From assembly GCF_015711475.1 (NCBI RefSeq), contig NZ_CP065027.1, forward strand, positions 1,798,001-1,862,000: DNA of 64,000 nucleotides. The letters run 5' to 3'. This DNA comes from Actinomyces trachealis (lineage in GTDB: Bacteria; Actinomycetota; Actinomycetes; Actinomycetales; Actinomycetaceae). Of the stretch, positions 47,559 through 56,273 are shown in pieces (positions within the stretch are counted from its first letter, which is position 1; every line of letters starts with the position of its first letter). A model generated the notes under the pieces. It worked only from the letters and a program-made list of their open reading frames with translations, did not search any database and had not been told where the DNA came from. A program made the position numbers and the translations under genes.

Positions 47559-49040
47559 ATGCCAAACCACCCTACTGGCGCCGTGCACGAGGTCGGCACA
47601 GACGAACTGTTTTTCTCCACCACGGACGCCAAGGGCATCATCAAGCGCGCCAACTCCGTGTTCGTGCGCCTAGCCCACTTTGACGCTGACACTCTCAGCG
47701 AGGCACCCCACAACCTGATCCGCCATCCCTCGATGCCAGCGGCGGCCTTCCACGTCATGTGGGACACACTCAAGGCGGGTCGGCCCTTCGCGGCCTATGT
47801 GCGGAACCTGGCCGGCAACGGCTCCGAGTACCGCGTATTCGCCACCATCACCCCCATGCGCAATGGCGGCTACCTGTCTGTTCGCTCACGCCCCATGCGC
47901 ACGGACCTGGAGGAGACCGCCTACGGCCTCTATGAGCAGACCCTCGCCTTCGAGCAGGAAGTGGCCGCTGGTGGCGCCAACCGTCGTGATACCGCCGCCC
48001 AGGGCGCAGGCAAACTTCTGGAACTGCTGGCTGAGGCAGGCCTGGACTCCTACGAGGTGTTCCAAAATATGGCCCTCCCAGCGGAGGTGGCCAGCCGGGA
48101 GGAGAGCGTCCAAGGTCTCCCCCAGCGTGCTGGCGCCGCAGGCTCCTACGCCCGCGCGCTAGAGGCCGTGCACGCGCTCAGCGCTAGTCTCGACTCTTGG
48201 ATGAGCCGCCTGGAAGCGCTGGCAGACCTGGCCCACGCCCTCAAACGTTCCTCTAAGCGACTAGGCCGGGCCGTGAACAATCCGGCGATCAGTACCGCAT
48301 CCGTGTCTGGTCTGGACCGCTCTGACGCACATCTGCCCACCCTGGGGCAGCTGCTTGACTTGTGGCTGCATATGCAGGGGCTCATCACCCCGCAAGTCAC
48401 CAGCCTGCAGCAGACCCTGGCGCAGATGGAGGCAACCGTGGGGCACACCCGCTTCCGCATCGCTCTCGCGCGTCTGCACGCCGCCATGACCGCCACCTTC
48501 CTAGCTGAGCTGATCGACGGCGGGGCAGGCGGTGACAAGGCAGCTGGCACCGAGGGGGCTGGTCCGGGTGGCCCGGGTGGCATGACTGGCACGGCTGGCG
48601 CGGAAAGCAGTGCTGGCACCAGCGCGGACCCGGAGTTGACACGTGGCGCAATCAATGAACTAGGGCACGCTCTCCAGGAGGGCATAGAGGACTTCACCGC
48701 CCAGACCCGCAGATACCAGGAGCTGGCCAAGCAGACGGGCGACGCCATAAGCCAGGCGCAGCGTCTTTTGACGATCCCCCACCAGCTGCTCATGCTGTGG
48801 ACCAACAGCCCCGACTCCCAGGACCCCAACCTGTCAGAGGCTGCAAGGTCTCTGACCAAGGCCGCTGCCACCGCCGTCGGCGACTCAGAGAGAGTCCTCA
48901 CCGACTTGACCGGGATTGTAGAGCAGTGCACCACTGCGGCGGCTGGCGACGGCGTCGGCCAGGACGCTGACCTGCAGGCGTTGGTCACGCGGGTGCGCGA
49001 GGCGATCGCAGAAAAAGAACAGGGCCCGCACTGCCTTTGA
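47559..49040 (+). CDS. PAS-domain protein resembling Aer sensor, no output domain
   Basis: 493 residues, ATG preceded by GAGGAGA. Residues 12-110 form a PAS fold of the Aer type (TDELFFSTTDAKGIIKRAN, APHNLIRHPSMPAAAF, MWDTLKAGRPFAAYVRN), a fold that binds FAD in Aer. The remaining 380 residues are helical, with a Gly-rich linker near 325-345, and have no methyl-accepting, kinase, GGDEF or DNA-binding domain that I can see. There is no transmembrane segment. It is monocistronic between the permease pair and thrB. A redox or oxygen sensing role is inferred from PAS similarity only. Confidence 0.65.
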   Translation: MPNHPTGAVHEVGTDELFFSTTDAKGIIKRANSVFVRLAHFDADTLSEAPHNLIRHPSMPAAAFHVMWDTLKAGRPFAAYVRNLAGNGSEYRVFATITPMRNGGYLSVRSRPMRTDLEETAYGLYEQTLAFEQEVAAGGANRRDTAAQGAGKLLELLAEAGLDSYEVFQNMALPAEVASREESVQGLPQRAGAAGSYARALEAVHALSASLDSWMSRLEALADLAHALKRSSKRLGRAVNNPAISTASVSGLDRSDAHLPTLGQLLDLWLHMQGLITPQVTSLQQTLAQMEATVGHTRFRIALARLHAAMTATFLAELIDGGAGGDKAAGTEGAGPGGPGGMTGTAGAESSAGTSADPELTRGAINELGHALQEGIEDFTAQTRRYQELAKQTGDAISQAQRLLTIPHQLLMLWTNSPDSQDPNLSEAARSLTKAAATAVGDSERVLTDLTGIVEQCTTAAAGDGVGQDADLQALVTRVREAIAEKEQGPHCL

Positions 49041-49070
49041 GCGCCCCTCGGCCCGTGAAAGCTGGCCGCT

Positions 49071-49976
49071 TTAGGACAGCAGGGCGCCGTCCAGGTCTAT
49101 GGCAGGCTGCAGCACGCTCCAACCGTGCCGTTCCAGCGCCATGCGCGTGCCCTGTTTCAGGTGCGCCAGGACCAGCACCGTGGGGCCGGCCCCGGAGATG
49201 ACCGCCGGGTAGCCTTGGCCGCGCAGGGAGTCCATCACGGCCATGGAGTCGGGCAGGACACGGCGGCGGTACTGCTGGTGCAGGCGGTCCTCGGTGCCCG
49301 CCATTAGTAGGTCGGGGCGCCCCGCCAGCGCCAGCATGAGTACGGCGGCGCGGGAGGTGTTGAACAAGGCATCGGCGCGCGGCACGGCGGAGGGCAGGAC
49401 CTTGCGAGCCTCTTCCGTGGACAGTCGGGTGGTTTCCGGGGGCACCAGCAGGCTCACGGGCAGCGTGGCGTCCACGGGCATTGGGGCGGCGTGCGGGGTG
49501 CCGTCCATGTCAGTCCAAGCGACGGTAGCGCCACCAAAGACGGCGGGGGCCACATTGTCCGGGTGTCCCTCGAACTCAGTGGCCAGGCGAAAGACGACCT
49601 CATCGTTCAGGGCCTCCGGCTCGGAGACTAGGCCGCGCGCCAGCATCAGTCCAGCCACGGCTGCGGAGGCGGAGGACCCCATGCCGCCACCGTGGGGGAT
49701 GCGGTTGAAGCAGCTCATCTCGAAGCCCGCCTGAGGGGCACCAACGGCGTCGAGGCCAGCGCGCAGGGCCCGGACCACCAAGTTAGAGTCGTCAGTGGCT
49801 ACCTTGCCCTCACCGACGCCCACTACCTTCACATGGGTGGCGCCGACGACGGGGCGGACGGTGACCTCGTCGTAGAAGCGGAAGGCCATGCCAAAGGAGT
49901 CGAAGCCCGGCCCCATGTTGGCGGTGGTAGCGGGGACGCGCACCGCCGCGCGTTCTTTGCACAGCCTGGCTGACAT
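49071..49976 (-). CDS. thrB: Homoserine kinase
   Basis: 301 residues. GHMP kinase motifs: VPATTANMGPGFDSFGMAF, the ATP loop PHGGGMGSSASAAVAGLML and the C-terminal SGAGPTVLVLAH. It phosphorylates homoserine on the way to threonine. It begins three bases after hom ends; thrC is not in this window. Confidence 0.96.
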   Translation of the reverse strand: MSARLCKERAAVRVPATTANMGPGFDSFGMAFRFYDEVTVRPVVGATHVKVVGVGEGKVATDDSNLVVRALRAGLDAVGAPQAGFEMSCFNRIPHGGGMGSSASAAVAGLMLARGLVSEPEALNDEVVFRLATEFEGHPDNVAPAVFGGATVAWTDMDGTPHAAPMPVDATLPVSLLVPPETTRLSTEEARKVLPSAVPRADALFNTSRAAVLMLALAGRPDLLMAGTEDRLHQQYRRRVLPDSMAVMDSLRGQGYPAVISGAGPTVLVLAHLKQGTRMALERHGWSVLQPAIDLDGALLS

Positions 49977-49979
49977 GGT

Positions 49980-51374
49980 TCAGAGCCCCTCGACGCGGCG
50001 GATGGATACCACGGACTCCACCCGCTCCTCGTGGCTGAGCTGGGTCACGGCGGCATCCAGGGCGGAGACCGGCGCCTCGTGGGTGACGATGGTGACGGTG
50101 GCGTCCTGGCCTCCCACGTAGGAGGACTGGCGCACGGAGTCGATGGAGACGCCGTTGCCTGCGAAGACCTGCGCCATAGCGGCCAGGGACCCTGGGGTGT
50201 CGCCCACACGCAACTGCACCTGGTAGCGGGTCAAGGCAGCCTCGGGGCCGAGAATCGGCAGGTCGGCGTAGGAAGACTCACGGGGCGCCTGGCCTCCGTT
50301 GACGCGGTGCGTGGCGGCGGCCACAAGGTCGGAGAGCACGGCGGAGGCGGTGGGGGCCCCACCGGCACCCTGCCCGTAGAACATGAGGCGGCCAGCGGCC
50401 TCGGCCTCCACCAGGACGGCGTTGAAGGCACCGTGCACGGAAGACAGGGGGTGGTTCTTGGGGACCAGGGCGGGATGGACGCGCACTGAGATGCCCTTGG
50501 CCCGCTCATCCTCGCGGCGCTGGGCGATTGCCAGGAGCTTGATCTCGCAGCCGGAGGCGTGGGCCTCGCGGATGTCGTCGGCGGTGATGTCCCGGATGCC
50601 CTCCACGGTGACGTCGTCCAGGCCGACACGGGTGTGGAAGGCCAGGGAGGCGATGATGGCGCATTTGGCGGCGGCGTCTAGGCCGTCGACGTCGGCGGTC
50701 GGGTTGGCCTCGGCGTAGCCGAGTTCCTGGGCGGTGGCCAGGGCGGTCTCGAAGGACAGGCCCTTGGTGCTCATCTCGTCCAAGATGTAGTTGGTGGTGC
50801 CGTTGACGATGCCGAGAACGCTGGTGACGCGGTCCCCGGCCATGGACTCGCGCAGGGCGTAGACCACGGGGATGGCGCCAGCGACGGCTGCTTCGTAGTA
50901 GAAGTCCACACGGGCCTTGGCGGCGGCGGCGTAGAGTTCGGGGCCGTGGGCGGCGATGAGGGCTTTGTTGCCGGTGATGACTGAGGAGCCAGCGCGGAAG
51001 GCCGCCAGGATCAGGGTGCGGGCGGGTTCGATGCCGCCGATCAGTTCAATGACTATGTCGTTGCCGGTGGCGACGGCGGTGGCGTCGGTGGTCAGCAGCT
51101 CGCGGGGGACGGCAGGGTCGCGGGGGGCATCCAGGTTGCGCACGGCGATGCCAGTGATCTGCAGGCGGGCACCGGAGCGGGCGGCGAAGTCCTCGGCTTG
51201 GTCCAGTAGGAGGCGAACCACCTGCGTACCGACGGTGCCTGAACCGAGCACGCCGACTTTCAGGACCGGGCGGTCCACCAACAGGGGGGTGGGGTTTGGT
51301 GTGGGGGTGGGGGTAGCACCAGTTGCAGCCGTGGTGCCGGGGGCAGCGGAGCTGGTGCGGGACTCAGAGGTCAT
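49980..51374 (-). CDS. hom: Homoserine dehydrogenase
   Basis: 464 residues. NAD(P)-binding GVLGSGTVGTQVVRLLL follows a Pro/Thr-rich start of about 35 residues; the catalytic domain shows GIVNGTTNYILDEM and YAEANPTADVDGLDAAAK. A C-terminal ACT domain (PGSLAAMAQVFAGNGVSID) indicates feedback by threonine. It reduces aspartate semialdehyde to homoserine. In other actinobacteria it directly follows argS and lysA; here the ECF cassette separates them. Confidence 0.96.
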   Translation of the reverse strand: MTSESRTSSAAPGTTAATGATPTPTPNPTPLLVDRPVLKVGVLGSGTVGTQVVRLLLDQAEDFAARSGARLQITGIAVRNLDAPRDPAVPRELLTTDATAVATGNDIVIELIGGIEPARTLILAAFRAGSSVITGNKALIAAHGPELYAAAAKARVDFYYEAAVAGAIPVVYALRESMAGDRVTSVLGIVNGTTNYILDEMSTKGLSFETALATAQELGYAEANPTADVDGLDAAAKCAIIASLAFHTRVGLDDVTVEGIRDITADDIREAHASGCEIKLLAIAQRREDERAKGISVRVHPALVPKNHPLSSVHGAFNAVLVEAEAAGRLMFYGQGAGGAPTASAVLSDLVAAATHRVNGGQAPRESSYADLPILGPEAALTRYQVQLRVGDTPGSLAAMAQVFAGNGVSIDSVRQSSYVGGQDATVTIVTHEAPVSALDAAVTQLSHEERVESVVSIRRVEGL

Positions 51375-51577
51375 TTAGCCACCTTGCGTCGTGGGGGCTG
51401 CCCGGGTCGGGCGGGGTCACAGGAGCCAGCATAGGTGCCGTTCCCAGGCCATGCGGCCAGCGCCCACGCGCCAGAAGGCGCGCGGCTGGGGCATGGCTTC
51501 AGCCTCAGCGCGTAGGAGAGCCGCACGCTCTTGGTCACCACGGAGCGCAGCAATTGACGCAGTGTTTCGCAGTGCAA

Positions 51578-52730
51578 TCAACAGGGCCCGCCGCGCCCCG
51601 GGAGTGTCAGTAGCAACACATAGCCCACGCCAACGAGCAACTTGCTCAGTTTGAAGGCGACGCCCAATATCCTAAAAGCTAAGGCTATCTCCAAAGCCGC
51701 CTGCTCGACCTGTAGGCGCAGTTCCTCAGAGAACGCCTCCACCTCATGTAAGCACTCACGTAGAATAGTTTCCACGCTGACTGCGTCTTCCAGCATGCCC
51801 GCACACTCGGCGCGCACCAACCCAAACAGAATTCGCGCCAGCGGTGAACTGCCGTTCTTGGAACCTTCGAGCAGCCGTCTGGCTTCGCGTGGATCCTTCC
51901 CGAGGACCCGCCTGGCTCGTTCGAGGTCGTACAGCGCCTTGGCCGAGTCCGCGGTTCTCAGCTCCTCAGGAAGGGTGATTCTCCAAGGTAAAGGTGAGCT
52001 TCAGCCCCAGCACCGCAGCCGCCTATCTCAACCCCGGCAGCCAAGTCAGGGATTGAGAGCACCCCAACCTGGACAACGCGGAGGAAGGAACATACGGACC
52101 ACAGGTCTACGGCCTCGTTAACCGCGTCCTCAGCGAGCCTTAGCGGCCCGCACAGCACCACACAGCCAGCCCCCTCACGGGTTAAGCGGGCCCGCAGCTC
52201 ATTAAGTGCATGCAGCACCTCAATGAAATTGACTGCAAAGAGCTTGTCCCACAGCGAGGATCGACCACGTAGATCCGCGATCTTCTCCCGGGAGTCGGAC
52301 ACGATGAAAAAAGGAGTGCACCTCACGCCGAAACAAGGCCCGGTTATGCTTCAATACCTTCCTGACCTTGTTACGGAAAGACTCGTCATCTCGCAGAGCG
52401 GCACGCCGATCCAGCTTCAGCGGACCAACAGAGGGCTGGACGGAAGCGTCCAAAGAGACATCGACCCGCTCGAAGAACTACTCCCCCCTGTTCCACAGCC
52501 TCTCCTTTGGAACCTCCCCCTCAGGCAGGCTCTCCACGAGTCCGGCAGCCATTCCCACCAGGAAAGCACCTTCATCCAGAGGCAGCTCCGTGTTGAAGTA
52601 GTCCTCCGCGTCCCAGTAGATCGGCAGGTAGCGTTTCCTGTTTATCTGACGGCACAGGCGCATCAGCTCAGTAGTCTTACCCGCCCCACTTTGCCTACGA
52701 CCAACCACAGAGTTTAGGGTTGCCTTACCA
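51578..52730 (-). pseudogene. Decayed P-loop ATPase (STAND/AAA-like)
   Basis: Leftward reading starts with GRRQSGAGKTTELMRLCRQ, a Walker A in which the usual first Gly is Arg, then YLPIYWDAEDYF. A TAG at 52480-52478 breaks the frame. The frame reopens as RKVLKHNRALFRREVHSFF. A T-run near 52307-52312 then shifts it to FFIVSDSREKIADLRG, consistent with a Walker B-like segment (IVSDS). Another shift near 51970 leads to KALYDLERARRVLGKDPREA and a C-terminal helical tail with a membrane segment. Similar proteins are defence- or signal-type NTPases of unknown role. Not functional as written. Confidence 0.6.
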
Positions 52731-52732
52731 AA
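52714..52732. promoter_or_regulatory. Candidate DtxR/IdeR iron box
   Basis: TTAGGGTTGCCTTACCAAA matches the 19-bp DtxR/IdeR consensus (TWAGGTTAGSCTAACCTWA) at 15 positions. It lies 57 bases upstream of the ykoE-like start, where it could cover the promoter. An iron-loaded repressor binding here would link the ECF importer to iron supply. No regulator gene is in the window. Confidence 0.4.
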
Positions 52733-52789
52733 CTACAGGCGCTCAGGACGCCTACCCAGGCCCCAGCAACCACCCTCAGGAGCCCCAGC

Positions 52790-53392
52790 ATGACCAGCCC
52801 CACACCCGCAGAAGACGCCCCGGTCATCCACACCTCCTCCCGCGCTAGCACCCGAGACTCCGTGCTGGGCACCAGGAACCTGATGACCGTCACCGCCCTA
52901 GGCGTCGTCGGCTCCCTGATGGTAGTGCCGCTGACCTACCTTTCCGTGCTGGTGGCCGTTAACCCCCGCGGCATCCTCATCATGTGCGCACTCATGGGGG
53001 CGTGGATCATCCCCTACCTGCTGCCAGGCGTGATCGTTAACAAGCCCGGGGCCTTCCTGGTCAGTGGGCTAATCATGGGCGTCATCGGCGCCTTCCTGAC
53101 CCCGCAGGGACCAACCGCCATCATCGGCAATGTGATCGGCTCCTGCTTCGTAGGACTGCCGGTAGCCCTGTTCCTTTACCGCCGTTGGACCTGGTGGGTC
53201 TACGCCCTCTCCGGGGTTATCTTCGGGGGCGTGAACGCCTCCGCCTACAGCGCAGGCTTCCAGATCGCCCTGACCCGTGAGCAGACCATTACAGCCGTGA
53301 TCCTGGCAGTCCTGTCCTGCTGGGTCGGGGTAGGCGTGTGCCTGCTGCTCAAGAAAGCCCTGGCCCGCACCGGCGTCGGCATCTCCAAGTGA
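52790..53392 (+). CDS. ECF transporter S component (YkoE type)
   Basis: 200 residues: a polar N-terminus of about 30 residues, then five or six helices (LMTVTALGVVGSLMVVPL; LIMCALMGAWIIPYLLPGVI; VIGNVIGSCFVGLPVALFLY). Its order before a double-ABC ATPase and a T component matches the YkoE-YkoD-YkoC thiamine-precursor importer of Bacillus. The substrate is uncertain: no TPP riboswitch is seen, and an iron-box-like site lies upstream. Its stop overlaps the next GTG. Confidence 0.78.
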   Translation: MTSPTPAEDAPVIHTSSRASTRDSVLGTRNLMTVTALGVVGSLMVVPLTYLSVLVAVNPRGILIMCALMGAWIIPYLLPGVIVNKPGAFLVSGLIMGVIGAFLTPQGPTAIIGNVIGSCFVGLPVALFLYRRWTWWVYALSGVIFGGVNASAYSAGFQIALTREQTITAVILAVLSCWVGVGVCLLLKKALARTGVGISK

Positions 53393-55272
53393 CCACCACC
53401 CCCGCAGCGGGCCTCAACGTACCGGCCCAGGCCGACCACGCAATCGCCCGTCTGGACCGGCTCGGCGTGCGCTACGCGGGCACCAGCACCTGGATGCCTG
53501 CAGGAGTCAGCCTGGAGCTGCCAGCCGGGTGCGCCACGCTGCTGCTGGGTCCCTCCGGCTGCGGCAAGTCCACCCTCACCCTGACCCTGGGCGGCCTGGT
53601 GCCCCACAGCGTGCCCGCAGACTACCGCGGCTCCGTGCTAGTGGCCGGGCAGGAGGTGGCGGACGCCGACGTCTCCCACCTGGCCCGGCACGTAGCCATG
53701 GTCATGCAAGACCCAGACTCCCAGATGGTGACTACCCGGGTACTGGACGAGGTCTGCTACGCCTTAGAGAACCTGCGGGTCCCGGCCGCCCAGGTGGAGC
53801 CGCGCGCCCAGGCCGCCCTACAGTCTGTGGGCATGGAGTCCTTCGCCGGGCTCAGCCCCTGGGAGCTCTCGGGCGGGCAGCGGCAACGGGTGGCGCTGGC
53901 GGCGGCACTCGCCGTGGAGCCAGCCCTGCTGGTGCTCGACGAACCCACTGCCAACCTGGACCCCGCAGCCTCCGCCAGCTTCTACGCAATCCTGCCGGAA
54001 CTCAAGGAGAAGGGCACCACGGTGCTCGTGGTGGAGCACAACCTGGATGACCTGATCCCGCATATCGACCAGGTGGTCGCCCTGGACTCCTCTGGCCGCA
54101 GCATAGCCGTCGGCACTCCCCGGGCGGTCTTCAGCCAGCACAGTCAGGCCCTGGAAGCCGCAGGCATCCGGCTGCCCAGCGCCGTAAGCCTGCACCAGCA
54201 CCTCCTGTGCCGCGGCCTGCTGGGCCCCGCTCAACCCACCGCACCAGCACACCGCCCCCGCTCAGCCCCACAGCCTGGGCCTCCCACCGCAGCCCCGCCT
54301 CCGACGCCCTCCGCCGTGGGACCGGCCAGCGTCCCTCTGACCTTGGTCGAGGCCGCACAGCTGCTGTCCGACCTGGAAGGACCGCTGGTGAAGGCTGCCG
54401 CCCACCCACCGGCCACAACCGTCCCCGCCCCGGGCAGCGGTCACGACAAGACGGCCAGCAGCACGACGGCGCCCACCCCCCTGCTGGTGGTGAAGGACCT
54501 GGTGGTGTGGCGCGGACGCCGTCGCCGTCGTCACGAAGTGCTGCACGGGGTGTCGCTGGAAGCACATCGCGGGGAGATCGTGGCAGTCCTGGGCGTGAAC
54601 GGCTCAGGCAAGACCACCCTGCTGCGGGCGCTGACGGGCCTGGATCCCTGGAGCGGCGGCGAGGTGCTAGTCGCTGGACGGCGACGACGTCCTGGTAAAC
54701 CCGGGCGGGAGGTCACGCTGGTCACGCAAAACCCGGAGCACCAGCTCTTGGAACGGACGGTTCGCGACGAACTCGCCCACGGCATGCGTATGGACGGCGC
54801 CAGCGGTGCGCAGGTAGACGCCAAAGTGTCTGAGCTGCTGGACCGCTTCAACCTGGCTGCTCACGCGGACCTCAGCCCCTTCCTGCTCTCGGGCGGGCAG
54901 CAGCGGCGGCTGACCGTGGCCTCCGTGCTCAGCGAGCAGCGGAAGCTGATCTGCCTGGATGAACCGACCTTCGGCCAGGATCAGCGCAGCCAGCAGGAGC
55001 TGATGGGCCAGCTGCACGACGTTGCCGCTCAGGGCACCACGGTGTTGCTGACCACCCACGACATGGAGCTGGCCGCCGCGCACGCCGACCGGGTACTGGT
55101 CCTCTCAGAAGGGACGGTCCTGACCCTACGGGCACCCGCCGAGGCCCTAACCGACGTTGAGCTGCTGGAGCGTGCTGGCCTGCGGCCGCCGCCCCTGGCC
55201 CAAGTGGCTGACCACGCCAGAGCCCTTGGGGCAGAACCCGGCCCGTTGCTCTCCTGGAAGGACCTGGCATGA
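53389..55272 (+). CDS. ECF transporter double ATPase (YkoD type)
   Basis: 627 residues from a GTG overlapping the ykoE-like stop (GTGA). Two ABC domains are fused. The first has GPSGCGKST at 54-62, signature LSGGQRQRVALA and Walker B LLVLDEPTANLDP. The second has GVNGSGKTT at 402-410, signature LSGGQQRRLTVAS and LICLDEPTFGQD. A Pro/Ala-rich linker of about 100 residues joins them. Together they supply both nucleotide sites of one ECF importer. Confidence 0.92.
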   Translation: MTTTPAAGLNVPAQADHAIARLDRLGVRYAGTSTWMPAGVSLELPAGCATLLLGPSGCGKSTLTLTLGGLVPHSVPADYRGSVLVAGQEVADADVSHLARHVAMVMQDPDSQMVTTRVLDEVCYALENLRVPAAQVEPRAQAALQSVGMESFAGLSPWELSGGQRQRVALAAALAVEPALLVLDEPTANLDPAASASFYAILPELKEKGTTVLVVEHNLDDLIPHIDQVVALDSSGRSIAVGTPRAVFSQHSQALEAAGIRLPSAVSLHQHLLCRGLLGPAQPTAPAHRPRSAPQPGPPTAAPPPTPSAVGPASVPLTLVEAAQLLSDLEGPLVKAAAHPPATTVPAPGSGHDKTASSTTAPTPLLVVKDLVVWRGRRRRRHEVLHGVSLEAHRGEIVAVLGVNGSGKTTLLRALTGLDPWSGGEVLVAGRRRRPGKPGREVTLVTQNPEHQLLERTVRDELAHGMRMDGASGAQVDAKVSELLDRFNLAAHADLSPFLLSGGQQRRLTVASVLSEQRKLICLDEPTFGQDQRSQQELMGQLHDVAAQGTTVLLTTHDMELAAAHADRVLVLSEGTVLTLRAPAEALTDVELLERAGLRPPPLAQVADHARALGAEPGPLLSWKDLA

Positions 55273-56105
55273 CACACCCCACCGCAGGCTCCACCGGCAC
55301 CCCCACCCGGCCCAGGCCTTACCCCGGTCCCGGGCTGGCGTCCTGGCTGGACCTTGACCCGTTGTCACCGTTCACAGCGGCAACACCGGTGGTCATGGTT
55401 GTGGCGCTACAGACCACTCACGTGCCAGCGCTGTGGGCGCTGGTCGTTGGGCTGGTGCTACTGGTGGTGGCCGACCTCAGGCGGGGGCTCCTGGCAGCCG
55501 GGGCCGTACTGCTGGTCTCCACGCTGATCGCCGCCACCCTGGCGTTGTCCGCCCCCGTCGAGCGGGTCGGGCTCTCCCCCGTAGTGCTGGAAGTCTGGGG
55601 ACTGCACCTGCAACGCAACCAGCTGCTCGCCGGGTTGCGGCTGGGAGGCAAGCTAGGAGCAGCCATGAGTCTGTTCATACTCACCGGGCTACTGGCCCGT
55701 CCGCAGGCCCTGCTGCAGGCGCTGGTCTCACACCTGCGGGTACCTTACCGGGTGGCTTACGCGGGAGTGGCGGCCCTAGGCTTCCGAGAACGCTTCAGCC
55801 ACGAGTACCAGGTGATCCAAGAGGCACACCGGCTCCGGGGCACTCGGGCTCCTTTGCGGCTACTGCGACCGGTGGTACGACGCTGGACGGCCTTGCCCGC
55901 GCTCATGGCCGGGGCGGTCCGCCACGCTGAACGGGTATCCATGTCGATGGACGCACGCGGCTTCGGGGCCTACCGGACCAGGACCGAGCGCTCGGTGCCT
56001 CGCTGGCGGATGCGGGACACGCTGGTGGTAGCGCTCGGGTGGACGGCGGCAGCGTACATAGCGTGGAGCTTTCTGGGCACCGGTCTGGTCGTGCACGACA
56101 TCTGA
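55269..56105 (+). CDS. ECF transporter T component (YkoC type)
   Basis: 278 residues, ATG overlapping the ATPase stop. Five helices (TPVVMVVALQTTHVPALWALVVGLVLLVVADL and others) are followed by a cytoplasmic coupling region with VAALGFRERFSHEYQVIQEAHRLRG and the Ala-Arg-Gly-type motif MSMDARGFGAYRTRT, which docks the ATPase. Completes the ECF importer. Confidence 0.9.
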   Translation: MTHPTAGSTGTPTRPRPYPGPGLASWLDLDPLSPFTAATPVVMVVALQTTHVPALWALVVGLVLLVVADLRRGLLAAGAVLLVSTLIAATLALSAPVERVGLSPVVLEVWGLHLQRNQLLAGLRLGGKLGAAMSLFILTGLLARPQALLQALVSHLRVPYRVAYAGVAALGFRERFSHEYQVIQEAHRLRGTRAPLRLLRPVVRRWTALPALMAGAVRHAERVSMSMDARGFGAYRTRTERSVPRWRMRDTLVVALGWTAAAYIAWSFLGTGLVVHDI

Positions 56106-56273
56106 GCACGCTTCAGCGCCAACCTTTGACGACGACGTGTCCCGACGCGGCCGGTGCACAAGGCAGGATGGCCGAGCTCGGTCCCTGACAGCTGCTGGCT
56201 CTGCTGGTAAGGCTGGTGGCGGGGGCAGCAGCCCGGTGAGTGCTGTCCGGTGAGCACAGCTCGGCTACCGCTG

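Noticed and set aside
52600-52790. TPP riboswitch upstream of the YkoE-type gene
   Set aside because: The conserved CTGAGA and ACCTGATCTGGATAATGCC-type blocks are not present on this strand.
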